From JACRAR01 sp041674465 (lineage in GTDB: Bacteria; Pseudomonadota; Gammaproteobacteria; Burkholderiales; Rhodocyclaceae), in NCBI GenBank assembly GCA_041674465.1, contig JBAYVV010000033.1, forward strand, positions 1-30,344: DNA of 30,344 bases, read 5' to 3'. Below, piece after piece: positions 7,930-16,472 of the stretch (position 1 is the stretch's first letter; every line of letters begins with the position of its first letter). Both the position numbers and the translations under genes were made by a program. The notes under the pieces were generated by a model, which was not told where the DNA came from, searched no databases, and saw nothing but the letters and a program-made list of their open reading frames with translations.

Positions 7930-9081
7930 ATGGATATTCGAACCGCTCTTTTGGTTTCATTCATGCTGACCGGCACGATGCTTGCCGGCTGCGGCAAGAC
8001 CACAGATTCCAGCATCGTCATCGACAATAAGGCGGGGTACGCGATCAAGGCCGAACCGCCGCGCCCGGTGCGCACCATGCAGGTTGGCATGAGCGAAGTG
8101 AGTGACCTGTTGATCCTGCCTGGAGATGTCCGCCCTCGTTATGAGCAACGCTACGGCTTTCGCATTGGCGGAAAAATCGCCCAGCGCCTGGTCGATGTCG
8201 GCCAGGAAGTGAAGGCTGGCCAGGTGCTTGCCATGCTCGACTCGCAGGACGTGATGCCGGCGATCAACACCCAGACAGCGCAACTCGATGCCGCACGCAG
8301 CGATCTCAAGCTGCAGCAAAGCGAGCTCAGGCGCGTGCAAGCGTTGCGCGAAAAAGGTTTTGTCTCGAGTGCAGCGCTGGAGCGTCAGACTACGCTCACT
8401 GAAGCCGCACAGGCACGCCTGCAGACGGCGCAGTCGCAGCTCGCCAATGCCCAGAACGGGCTGCTGTTTCAAACCTTGCGTGCCGACAGGGCCGGTGCGG
8501 TGGTTGCTGTAGATGCCGACGCCGGCAGTGTTGTTTCATCAGGCCAGAGCGTGGTGCGCGTGGCACAACTGGGCGAAAAGGAAATCGCCATCAATGTTCC
8601 GGAGCGTGCCGTTGCACTGATGAAGAAAGCCAGGGGCTTCAGCATCCGTATCGACGCACTGCACGGCAAATCCTATGCGGCAAAATTGCGCGAACTCGCG
8701 CCAGTCGCCGACGCTGCAAGCCGCACCTATGCCGCACGACTCGCCATCGTCGCCGCAGATGATTCCATCAAACTCGGCATGAGTGCGACAGTGCGCCTGG
8801 ATCTTGGCGCTGAACAGCTTATCGTGGTGCCGAATTCGGCGCTGTATACGCGCGACGACAGGACCCGGGTGTGGCTCGTGGAACGCTCCAGCGCAACCGT
8901 CAATCCTGCGGACGTCAAGCTCGGCGAAAGCACCGGCGATGGCGTCGTTATCCTTTCCGGTCTCAAGCCTGGCGACACGGTGGTTACGGCCGGCGCCAAT
9001 CTCCTGCTGCCGGGCCAGAAAGTGCTGCTGCCCGATGCCGCACCCACAATGCCTTCGACTCCAAGCGCGGGCAAATCGTGA
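7930..9081 (+). CDS. RND efflux periplasmic adaptor subunit, lipoprotein
   Basis: A 383-residue membrane fusion protein of the HlyD/AcrA class. The N-terminus is a lipoprotein signal with lipobox LAGC and the lipidated cysteine at position 21. After a linker come the first half of the lipoyl domain (YGFRIGGKIAQRLVDVGQEV, about 77-96), a coiled-coil hairpin (about 115-180, with heptad-like Leu/Gln repeats), the second lipoyl half (DRAGAVVAVDADAGSVV) and beta-barrel and membrane-proximal domains ending in VTAGANLLLPGQKVLLP. The protein would bridge the inner-membrane pump to an outer-membrane channel. It shares a GTGA overlap with the pump gene, so the two are translationally coupled. No outer-membrane factor (TolC/OprM type) gene follows. 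Confidence 0.94.
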   Translation: MDIRTALLVSFMLTGTMLAGCGKTTDSSIVIDNKAGYAIKAEPPRPVRTMQVGMSEVSDLLILPGDVRPRYEQRYGFRIGGKIAQRLVDVGQEVKAGQVLAMLDSQDVMPAINTQTAQLDAARSDLKLQQSELRRVQALREKGFVSSAALERQTTLTEAAQARLQTAQSQLANAQNGLLFQTLRADRAGAVVAVDADAGSVVSSGQSVVRVAQLGEKEIAINVPERAVALMKKARGFSIRIDALHGKSYAAKLRELAPVADAASRTYAARLAIVAADDSIKLGMSATVRLDLGAEQLIVVPNSALYTRDDRTRVWLVERSSATVNPADVKLGESTGDGVVILSGLKPGDTVVTAGANLLLPGQKVLLPDAAPTMPSTPSAGKS

Positions 9082-12000
9082 TCAACCCCGGCACAGGTGG
9101 CGGCAAGTTCAATGTCTCGGCTGCCTCAATCACTCACAAGCAACTCACGCTGTTTTTCATACTCGCCATCGCCATTGCCGGACTCAGCGCCTACTTCAAG
9201 CTCGGTCAGCGCGAGGACCCGGACTTCACCTTCCGTGCCATTACGGTCCGCACCCTGTGGCCCGGCGCCACGACCGCCCAGGTCGATATGCAGGTCACCG
9301 ACCGCATCGAGAAGAAACTGCAGGAGATGCCCTATTTCAAGCGCACACAGAGCTACTCGAAGCCGGGCGAATCCTTGATCGTGCTCGAACTGGAAGACAC
9401 GGCACCGCGCAAAGATGTGCCCGGACTCTGGTACCAGGCCCGCAAGAAAATCGGCGACATCCGCCATACCCTGCCCGTCGAAGCGATCGGCCCCTTTTTC
9501 AATGACGAGTTTGGCGATGTGTTCGGCTCAATTTATGCGTTCACGGGCGACGGTTTCACGCTTTCCGAATTGCGTGACAAAGTTGAGGATGTGCGCCAGG
9601 AGCTGTTGCATATCCGCGATGTCGCCAAGATCGAACTGGTCGGCATCGTCGATGACAAGATTTATGTCGAAATCAGCAACACCAAAATTGCCACGCTGGG
9701 CATAGATCCGAATTCGATCGCACAGCAGTTGCAGGCGCAAAATGCGGTCATACCCTCCGGCAGCATCCAGACACCCGACAACGCCATCGCCTTGCGCGTC
9801 AGCGGCAACTTTGAATCGGTGCAGGCAGTTCGCGACCTGCAGCTTGCCGTGAATGGCCGCAGCATCCGGCTCGGCGACGTTGCCCATGTTTATCGCGGCT
9901 ATCTTGACCCGCCTGTCCAGACCGTGCGCTTTATCGGCAAGCCGGCAATCCTGCTTTCTGTCTCCATGAAGAGCGATGGCGATGTACTGAAGCTCGGCGA
10001 CCATCTCACCACCGAAATGGCACGCATCAAGAGCAGCCTGCCGGTGGGCATCGAGTTCCACCAGGTTTCCGATCAGCCCAGAATTGTCAAAGAGGCGGTT
10101 GGCACCTTCATGAGTTCATTGCTGGAGGCGGTCGCCATCGTCCTCGTGGTGAGCTTCCTGTCACTCGGCTGGCGCGCCGGCGCGGTGGTCGCCATGACCA
10201 TCCCTTTCGTGCTGCTGGCAACCTTCTTCACCATGCTCAGCGTCAAGATCGATTTGCACCGCATCTCCACCGGTGCGCTGATCATCGCCCTCGGCCTGCT
10301 GGTCGACGATGCGATGATCGTGGTCGAGATGATGGTACGCAAGCTCGAGGAGGGGCTCGACAAGTTCGGCGCGGCGACGTTCGCCTATGCCAGCACCGCC
10401 TGGCCGATGCTCTCGGGAACCCTGGTGACGGCCGCCGGTTTTCTACCGATTGCCATGGCCAAATCCAACACGGGTGAATACACCTTCGACATGTTCAGCG
10501 TGACCACTATCGCACTGGTCATTTCCTGGTTTGCCGCCATCATCGCCACGCCGCTGTTTGGCTACTGGCTGCTCAAGCCGCCAAAGAATGCCACGGTTGC
10601 GGGTGAAGCGCACGAGCACTTCGACACGCCGTTCTACACCCGGTTGCGGGCCCTCATCGATCTTTGCATCCACCATCGCTGGCAGACCATCGTCATCACG
10701 ATCGTCGGACTCATGCTGGGTGTCGTCGGCATGGGGCTGACCGAAAAGCAATTCTTTCCGACCGGCGATCGCACCGAAGTCATGGTCGAAATGTGGCTGC
10801 CCGAAGGCGCAAGTTTCCAGGCCACAGAAGCCCAGGTCGCCAGGATGGAGGCCCTGATCAAGGGCGACCAGGACGCCAAGACCTTCGTCACCAGCGTCGG
10901 CATGTCTTTGCCGCGCTTCTTCCTCTCGCTCAACCAGGAACTGTTTCGCCCCAACTTCTCGCACATCCTGATCCTGACCGACAGCGTCGAGGCACGCAAT
11001 CGCCTGGCACTCAAGCTGCAGCATGAACTCGATACCAATTTCCCCGGGGTGCGCGGACGCGCGATCAAGACCCCGCTCGGTCCGCCCGTGGCGTACCCCG
11101 TCGTATTCCGCATCAGCGGCCCGGATATCGCGCTGCTCAAACAGATCGGCAACGAAGTGGCAGTGGCAATGCGCAAAAATCCCAGCACAGTAGAAGTCAA
11201 TACGGACTGGGGCGATCGCACACCGGCGATGCAGATTGAGGTGGATCAGGATCGCGCGCGTGCGCTCGGCGTGACCTCGGCAGCCGTATCGCGCACGCTG
11301 GGTAGTGTGGCCTCGGGTGCGACCATCGGGCAGTTCCGGGAGCGCGACCGGCTGATCGATGTCGTGATCCGCAGTCCCGCCCAGGAACGTAACAGCGCCG
11401 CTCAAATCGCCGATGTGCAGATTCCTGCCGCAACGGGACGTACCGTCCCGCTGGCCCAGGTCGCCACCATCACCCAGATCATGGAAGAGCCGATCATTCG
11501 CCGCTACTCGCGCGTGCCGACCCTGTCGGTGCGCTCCGACATTGTCGAAGGGATGCAGGCGCCCGAAGTGTCGGCGCAAATCGATCCGCAATTGGCTTCG
11601 ATCCGCGCCAAGCTGCCGCCTGGTTACCGTATCGAAGCGGGCGGGGCTTATGAGGAAAACACCAAGGCACAGGGTTCGATCGTCGCCGGCGTCCCGCTGA
11701 TGCTGTTCGTCTGGCTGGGACTGCTGATGCTGCAACTGCAAAGCTTCTCGCTGGCCGGCATGGTGCTGCTGACCGCGCCCTTCGGCATCGTTGGCGTAGC
11801 CATCGGTCTGCTGACTTTCCGTCTGCCGTTCGGTTTCGTGGCAATGCTCGGCGTCATCGCCCTGATGGGTATCATCATGCGCAACACCATCATCCTGATC
11901 GATCAGATCAAGCAGGACCTTGCCAAGGGTACACACCCCTGGATCGCGGCACGTGAAGCCGCGGTACGACGCTTCCGGCCGATTTGCCTGACTGCCGCCG

Positions 12001-12158
12001 CGGCGGTGCTGGCGATGATCCCGCTTGCGCGCAGCGTGCTCTGGGGACCGATGGCAGTCGCCATCATGGCGGGGCTGGTCGTCGCGACGGTGCTGACCAT
12101 TCTTGCAGTACCTGCCATCTATGCCGCGTGGTATCGCGTCAGGCGGCCGGTGGCATAG
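9078..12158 (+). CDS. RND-family efflux transporter, inner-membrane pump subunit
   Basis: A 1,026-residue AcrB-like proton antiporter. The start is the GTG at 9078, which overlaps the adaptor's stop (GTGA); the frame is open further upstream but lies inside the adaptor gene. TM1 (ITHKQLTLFFILAIAIAG) is followed by the porter motif DPDFTFRAITVRTLWPGA, a second TM cluster with the proton-relay pair Asp410-Asp411 in GLLVDDAMIVVE, a second periplasmic half and a final TM bundle with MRNTIILIDQI. Length and the twelve-helix duplication match the HAE-type pumps (about 1,020-1,050 residues). Substrate is unknown; the TetR neighbour suggests induction by a toxic or amphipathic compound. The gene ends the operon. 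Confidence 0.95.
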   Translation: MINPGTGGGKFNVSAASITHKQLTLFFILAIAIAGLSAYFKLGQREDPDFTFRAITVRTLWPGATTAQVDMQVTDRIEKKLQEMPYFKRTQSYSKPGESLIVLELEDTAPRKDVPGLWYQARKKIGDIRHTLPVEAIGPFFNDEFGDVFGSIYAFTGDGFTLSELRDKVEDVRQELLHIRDVAKIELVGIVDDKIYVEISNTKIATLGIDPNSIAQQLQAQNAVIPSGSIQTPDNAIALRVSGNFESVQAVRDLQLAVNGRSIRLGDVAHVYRGYLDPPVQTVRFIGKPAILLSVSMKSDGDVLKLGDHLTTEMARIKSSLPVGIEFHQVSDQPRIVKEAVGTFMSSLLEAVAIVLVVSFLSLGWRAGAVVAMTIPFVLLATFFTMLSVKIDLHRISTGALIIALGLLVDDAMIVVEMMVRKLEEGLDKFGAATFAYASTAWPMLSGTLVTAAGFLPIAMAKSNTGEYTFDMFSVTTIALVISWFAAIIATPLFGYWLLKPPKNATVAGEAHEHFDTPFYTRLRALIDLCIHHRWQTIVITIVGLMLGVVGMGLTEKQFFPTGDRTEVMVEMWLPEGASFQATEAQVARMEALIKGDQDAKTFVTSVGMSLPRFFLSLNQELFRPNFSHILILTDSVEARNRLALKLQHELDTNFPGVRGRAIKTPLGPPVAYPVVFRISGPDIALLKQIGNEVAVAMRKNPSTVEVNTDWGDRTPAMQIEVDQDRARALGVTSAAVSRTLGSVASGATIGQFRERDRLIDVVIRSPAQERNSAAQIADVQIPAATGRTVPLAQVATITQIMEEPIIRRYSRVPTLSVRSDIVEGMQAPEVSAQIDPQLASIRAKLPPGYRIEAGGAYEENTKAQGSIVAGVPLMLFVWLGLLMLQLQSFSLAGMVLLTAPFGIVGVAIGLLTFRLPFGFVAMLGVIALMGIIMRNTIILIDQIKQDLAKGTHPWIAAREAAVRRFRPICLTAAAAVLAMIPLARSVLWGPMAVAIMAGLVVATVLTILAVPAIYAAWYRVRRPVA

Positions 12159-12196
12159 GTAGCAAGACTCGCAAGGGTAACCGGGGTGGCATGAAA

Positions 12197-12202
12197 TATA
12201 AT
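12197..12202 (+). promoter_or_regulatory. Perfect -10 box predicting a leaderless mRNA
   Basis: TATAAT lies 7 bases before the ATG at 12210, so a normal start point (about 7 bases after the box) would fall at or one base before the A of the ATG. No good -35 is visible at 17 bases, and there is no Shine-Dalgarno sequence for this gene. Confidence 0.45.
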
Positions 12203-12209
12203 TAAACGC

Positions 12210-13478
12210 ATGCCCGCCACCCTACCGAAAAATACCACCGAGCAATCCCCACAAAGGCTTGCGCATGCCACTCCAGCCCCCCTGGCACCTGACATCGCGC
12301 ACCTGGGGCAGGTCTTCACGCCTCCCAACATCGTCGAGTACATGCTCGGACTGATCCGCAACAAGGGGCGCGTGCTTGATCCGGCCTGCGGCGATGGCGC
12401 TTTCTCCGGGCAGCTGGCAGCACAGAAACGAGATGTCGTGGCGATCGAGTTCGATGCGCGCTTTTGTCCCACCGCTGCGCTCAATCAGGATTTCTTCGCC
12501 TATCCGGAAGAGGAAAAATTCGCCACGGTCATCGGCAACCCGCCCTATGTCAAAGCCCGTGACATCCTGCCGCAGACCGCATTGCATTTCGGCTCCAGCC
12601 TGCTCAACGGGCATGCCAACCTGTACTTCCATTTCATCGAGAAATGCGTGCGCCATCTCCAGCCTGGCGGTGAACTTATTTTCATCACGCCGCGCGATTT
12701 TCTCAAGGCGACAGGTGCGGCACGCCTCAACACCTGGCTCTATGACCAGGGCAGTTTCACCGACATGATCGAACTGGGCGATGCCCGGGTATTTTCCGGT
12801 GCCATGCCCAATTGCATCGTCTGGCGCTTTGAAAAAGGCAACCTGCAGCATCGCCTCGGCGACCGGCGGCACATGCGCCTGGTCGGCGGGCAACTGACCT
12901 TTACCCACGGCATCTACAGCGTGCCCCTGGCCAGCGTATTCAGCGTCAAGGTGGGAGGAGTATCGGGAGCAGACGCGATCTTCACCAACACAGAACTCGG
13001 CAATGCCGATTTCGTCTGCTCGCGCACGGCGCAAACGGGTGAATTGCGGCGCATGATTTTTCCCGACCGGCAGAATAATTCCCAGGCGCTGATCGCCTAC
13101 CTGGAGCAATTCAAGCCGCGCCTGCTGGCTCGGCGCGTCACCCATTTTGATGAATCCAACTGGTGGCGCTGGGGGCGGCTGCACCACATCTGCGACGCCC
13201 CGCGCATCTACGTCAACGGCAAGACCCGCAATCCGCAGCCATTTTTTCTGAACGCCTGCGACAATTATGACGGTGCGGTACTGGCACTGTTTCCCCATCG
13301 CCGCGAGATTCCTCTTCAGCCACTGACTGCTCAGTTGAACGAGGTGGATTGGGGAGAACTCGGCTTCGTCTGCGACGGCCGTTTTCTGTTTTCCCAGCGC
13401 AGCCTGGAACAAACGCTGCTACCCGAAGATTTCGCCGCCTACGCGAAAACGGAATCAGCCAAAGCAGGGGTGGTGTAA
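12210..13478 (+). CDS. N6-adenine DNA methyltransferase-like protein, solitary
   Basis: A 422-residue class I SAM-dependent methyltransferase. The order of motifs is that of gamma-type N6-adenine DNA methylases (M.TaqI/Eco57I-like): motif X region HLGQVFTPPNIVEYML (31-46), SAM-binding motif I LDPACGDGAFS (56-66), and catalytic motif IV NPPY at 110-113. The C-terminal half (about 220-422), with WWRWGRLHHICDAPRIYVNG, would be the target-recognition part. The length is close to that of M.TaqI (421). It may methylate adenine in a short DNA site; the alternative of an RNA or protein substrate cannot be excluded, since NPPY occurs in those too. No restriction nuclease gene is beside it: pump genes precede and gshA follows 33 bases later. 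A TATAAT 7 bases before the ATG suggests its own leaderless transcript. Confidence 0.8.
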   Translation: MPATLPKNTTEQSPQRLAHATPAPLAPDIAHLGQVFTPPNIVEYMLGLIRNKGRVLDPACGDGAFSGQLAAQKRDVVAIEFDARFCPTAALNQDFFAYPEEEKFATVIGNPPYVKARDILPQTALHFGSSLLNGHANLYFHFIEKCVRHLQPGGELIFITPRDFLKATGAARLNTWLYDQGSFTDMIELGDARVFSGAMPNCIVWRFEKGNLQHRLGDRRHMRLVGGQLTFTHGIYSVPLASVFSVKVGGVSGADAIFTNTELGNADFVCSRTAQTGELRRMIFPDRQNNSQALIAYLEQFKPRLLARRVTHFDESNWWRWGRLHHICDAPRIYVNGKTRNPQPFFLNACDNYDGAVLALFPHRREIPLQPLTAQLNEVDWGELGFVCDGRFLFSQRSLEQTLLPEDFAAYAKTESAKAGVV

Positions 13479-13511
13479 GATGAATTTGGCCAAACCTTTC
13501 GCTATCTGACC

Positions 13512-14801
13512 ATGGTTCCACACCTCACCACCGCGCTGACCGGTCCCCTGCTCGAACTTGAGCGCCGTTTCCTCGACAACGACACCCGCATCGAACAATG
13601 GATGCGTTCGCAATGGCTGGACCATACCCCGCCGTTCTATACCTCGGTCGACTTGCGCAATGCCGGCTTCAAGCTGGCACCCGTCGACACCAACCTGTTT
13701 CCCGGCGGCTTCAACAATCTCAACCCGGCCTTCCTGCCCCTGTGCGTACAGGCAGCCATGGCGGCGATCGAGAAGATCTGCCCCGAGGCGAAGAATCTCC
13801 TGCTGGTGCCGGAAAACCATACCCGCAATCTTTTCTACCTGCAGAACGTCGCGCGCCTTGCCTACATCCTGCACCATGCCGGCCTCAACGTACGGGTCGG
13901 CTCGCTGTTGCCGGAAATCACTGCCCCGACCACGCTGGATCTGCCCGACGGCCAGAAACTCGTGCTCGAACCGCTGCGGCGCACCGGGCCGGGCGGACGC
14001 CGCCTCGGTCTGGATGGCTTCGACCCCTGCGCGATTCTGCTCAACAACGATCTTTCTGCCGGTGTGCCGCACCTGCTGCAAGACCTGCACGAACAGTACC
14101 TGATCCCGCCGCTCCATGCCGGCTGGCACGCACGGCGCAAATCGCAGCATTTCACCGCCTACAGCGAGGTTGCCAACGGTTTCGCCGAGGCCATCGGCAT
14201 CGATCCCTGGCTGATCAACCCGGATTTCGGCGTCTGCGGCCAGATCGATTTTCACGAACGCACCGGGGAGGAATGCCTGGCCGCCAACGTCGATACGGTG
14301 CTGTTCCGGATCCGCGCCAAATACAAGGAGTACGGCGTCACCGAAGATCCCTTCGTCATCGTCAAGGCGGATGCCGGTACCTATGGCATGGGCATCATGA
14401 CCGTCAAGGACGCAGCCGAGGTGAAGAACCTCAACCGCAAGCAGCGCAACAAGATGGCCGTGGGCAAGGAGGGCACGCAGGTCAGCGAGGTGATCATCCA
14501 GGAGGGCGTGCATAGCTTCGAGACGGTCAATGAAGGCGTCGCCGAACCGGTGGTATATATGATCGACCGCTACGTCGTCGGCGGCTTCTACCGCGTCAAT
14601 ACCAGCCGGGCCCGCAACGAGAATCTCAATGCGCCCGGCATGAGCTTCAAGCCGCTGGCCTTCGATGTCGCCTGCTACCTGCCCGATCCCGGCAGCGAAC
14701 CGGATTCCCCGCCCAACCGCTTCTATGCCTATGGCGTCGTGGCGCGCCTGGCGATGATTGCTGCCGCATTGGAACTGGAGCGCAGTGCGCCGGATTCATA
14801 A
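13512..14801 (+). CDS. gshA: Glutamate-cysteine ligase, proteobacterial GshA (ATP-grasp-like) type
   Basis: A 429-residue enzyme for the first step of glutathione synthesis (glutamate + cysteine + ATP). It is not the E. coli type but the other proteobacterial form known from Acidithiobacillus ferrooxidans and many betaproteobacteria. Recognisable segments are TSVDLRNAGFKLAPVDTN, FPGGFNNLN near the N-terminus, WLINPDFGVCGQIDF in the middle and VIVKADAGTYGMGIMTV in the nucleotide-binding part, followed by SEVIIQEGV and the conserved YVVGGFYRVNTSR. gshB follows with a TAATG stop/start overlap, which supports the function. The ATG at 13512 has no clear Shine-Dalgarno sequence but gives the expected N-terminus. 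Confidence 0.94.
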   Translation: MVPHLTTALTGPLLELERRFLDNDTRIEQWMRSQWLDHTPPFYTSVDLRNAGFKLAPVDTNLFPGGFNNLNPAFLPLCVQAAMAAIEKICPEAKNLLLVPENHTRNLFYLQNVARLAYILHHAGLNVRVGSLLPEITAPTTLDLPDGQKLVLEPLRRTGPGGRRLGLDGFDPCAILLNNDLSAGVPHLLQDLHEQYLIPPLHAGWHARRKSQHFTAYSEVANGFAEAIGIDPWLINPDFGVCGQIDFHERTGEECLAANVDTVLFRIRAKYKEYGVTEDPFVIVKADAGTYGMGIMTVKDAAEVKNLNRKQRNKMAVGKEGTQVSEVIIQEGVHSFETVNEGVAEPVVYMIDRYVVGGFYRVNTSRARNENLNAPGMSFKPLAFDVACYLPDPGSEPDSPPNRFYAYGVVARLAMIAAALELERSAPDS

Positions 14802-15781
14802 TGAAATTAGCTTTTATCCTCGACCCGCTCGAATCGCTCAAGGCCTACAAGGACTCCAGCGTCGCCATGATGCGCGAAGCGCAGCGACGCGGTCATGAAG
14901 TGCATGCGATCATGCGCGAAGCGTTGACCTGGCGTAACGGCTCGGTCAGTGCTGCTGCCACGCGCCTGCAGCTACACCCGCAACCCGTTGATCACAGTCC
15001 CTGGTGCACTCCGCTGGAATGCGCGCAACAGCCGCTGCGTGCTTTCGACGCCGTGCTGATGCGCCAGGATCCGCCTTTTGATTTCGAGTATGTCGCCGCC
15101 ACCTGGCTGCTGGAACGTGCGGAAGCCGAAGGTGCCCGGATTTTCAACCGGCCGCGGGCGATCCGCGACCACAACGAAAAACTTGCCATCACCGAATTTC
15201 CGCAATTCACGCCGACCACTCTGGTGGCACGCGATGCTGCCGACCTCAACGCATTCATCGACGAGCTTGGCGACGTCATCCTGAAGCCGCTCGACGGCAT
15301 GGGCGGCAGCTCCATATTCCGGGTGCGGGGCGACGATCCGAATCGCAACGTCATCATCGAAACGCTGACCGCGCACGGCCAGCAAACCATCATGGCGCAG
15401 CGCTATCTGCCGCAGATCGCACAAGGCGACAAGCGCATCCTGCTGATTGCCGGCCAGCCCGTCCCCTATTGCCTGGCACGCATCCCGCGGCCCGGCGAAA
15501 GTCGCGGCAACCTCGCGGCAGGCGGCACCGGCGTGGCGCAACCGCTCGCACCGCGCGATCGTGAAATCGCCGAATTTCTCGGGCCTATCCTGGTGACACG
15601 CGGTCTGTTGCTGGTCGGCCTCGACGTGATCGGCGACTGTCTCACCGAAATCAATGTCACCAGTCCCACCTGCTTCGTCGAAATCACGCAGCAAAGCGGC
15701 TGCAATGTCGCTGCGCTGTTCATCGATGCGCTCGAGCGGGAGTGCGCGTCAGCTGGCAAGGGTACAATTCAACCCATCTAA
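14801..15781 (+). CDS. gshB: Glutathione synthetase
   Basis: A 326-residue ATP-grasp ligase joining gamma-glutamylcysteine and glycine. The N-terminal domain starts MKLAFILDPLESLKAYKDSS, typical for GshB. The nucleotide-binding domain shows RQDPPFDFEYV, then NRPRAIRDHNEKLAITEFP, the lysine and glycine loop of VILKPLDGMGGSSIFR, and the magnesium/substrate segment EINVTSPTCFVEI near the C-terminus. Length fits the family (about 315-320). It begins on the last base of the gshA stop codon and is followed after 16 bases by the EIIA gene, so gshA, gshB and the PTS genes may be one transcript. Confidence 0.96.
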   Translation: MKLAFILDPLESLKAYKDSSVAMMREAQRRGHEVHAIMREALTWRNGSVSAAATRLQLHPQPVDHSPWCTPLECAQQPLRAFDAVLMRQDPPFDFEYVAATWLLERAEAEGARIFNRPRAIRDHNEKLAITEFPQFTPTTLVARDAADLNAFIDELGDVILKPLDGMGGSSIFRVRGDDPNRNVIIETLTAHGQQTIMAQRYLPQIAQGDKRILLIAGQPVPYCLARIPRPGESRGNLAAGGTGVAQPLAPRDREIAEFLGPILVTRGLLLVGLDVIGDCLTEINVTSPTCFVEITQQSGCNVAALFIDALERECASAGKGTIQPI

Positions 15782-15797
15782 TCGCTCTGTCGCTGCC

Positions 15798-16187
15798 ATG
15801 ATCGGATTGTTTCTCATCACCCACAGTAGTCTTGGCGAGTCACTCATCCAGTGCGCCTGCCACGTCCTCAATCATCGCCCTCAGCAGATTCTGCAACTCG
15901 GCGTGGCGGCCCAGGACGACCCGCTGGACGCCCTGCCGCTGGCGCGCGAGATGCTGAAACTCGTGGATACCGGAAAGGGTGTCCTGATCATGACCGACGT
16001 CTTCGGCGCGACGCCCGCCAATATCGCCCTGAAACTGCTCCAGCCGAATCGTGTCGAAGGCCTGGCCGGAGTCAATCTGCCCATGCTGCTGCGCGCCCTC
16101 AATTACCGCGAGAAGGACATGAAGACCTTGCTCGCCAAAACCGTCAGCGGCGGCCGGGACGGCGTCCTGAACATGCTCAAGCATTAG
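15798..16187 (+). CDS. PTS EIIA component, mannose (PTS-Man) family, regulatory
   Basis: A 129-residue single-domain EIIA of the mannose class. His9 in LITHSSLG is the expected phosphorylation site (His10 in E. coli ManX). The segment GVLIMTDVFGATPANIA is the conserved core. I chose the ATG at 15798; the frame is open upstream but only through the end of gshB. HPr follows 15 bases later. No EIIB, EIIC or EIID genes are present, so this protein probably receives phosphate from HPr for signalling rather than sugar uptake, as described for similar incomplete PTS sets in proteobacteria. Confidence 0.92.
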   Translation: MIGLFLITHSSLGESLIQCACHVLNHRPQQILQLGVAAQDDPLDALPLAREMLKLVDTGKGVLIMTDVFGATPANIALKLLQPNRVEGLAGVNLPMLLRALNYREKDMKTLLAKTVSGGRDGVLNMLKH

Positions 16188-16202
16188 ACCTTATCCCAAA
16201 TC

Positions 16203-16472
16203 ATGCCGAAGATCGAAGCTGAAATCGTCAACAAGCTCGGGTTGCACGCGCGTGCCTCGGCCAAGCTCACCCAGCTGGCCAGCAGCTTTCCCTGCGAAGT
16301 ATGGATGGAGCGTAACAAGCGCCGCATCAATGCCAAGAGCATCATGGGCGTGATGATGCTGGCGGCCGGCAAGGGCGCCAAGGTAACGCTCGAAACCGAA
16401 GGAGAACGCGCCGAAGAAGCCATGCAGGCGATTTTGTCGCTGATCGGCAACAAGTTCGGGGAAAACGAGTGA
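16203..16472 (+). CDS. ptsH: Phosphocarrier protein HPr
   Basis: An 89-residue HPr. The phosphocarrier His15 sits in NKLGLHARASAKL, and the regulatory Ser46 in INAKSIMGVMML, so the protein can be phosphorylated by EI at His15 and could be modified by HPr kinase at Ser46. It takes phosphate from EI and passes it to the EIIA encoded just upstream. The stop codon overlaps the GTG start of ptsI (GTGA), indicating coupled translation. No hprK gene is in the window. Confidence 0.96.
   Translation: MPKIEAEIVNKLGLHARASAKLTQLASSFPCEVWMERNKRRINAKSIMGVMMLAAGKGAKVTLETEGERAEEAMQAILSLIGNKFGENE

Noticed and set aside
11432..11450. Inverted repeat CGGGACGTACCGTCCCG inside the pump gene
   Set aside because: It lies in well-conserved coding sequence (the porter domain) and differs from the 22-bp hairpin elements; chance palindromy in GC-rich codons is sufficient.
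10443..11936. 497-codon frame opposite the RND pump gene
   Set aside because: Composition (Asp, His, Arg, Gln-rich) is that of an antisense shadow of a GC-rich gene, and the pump gene is complete on the plus strand.
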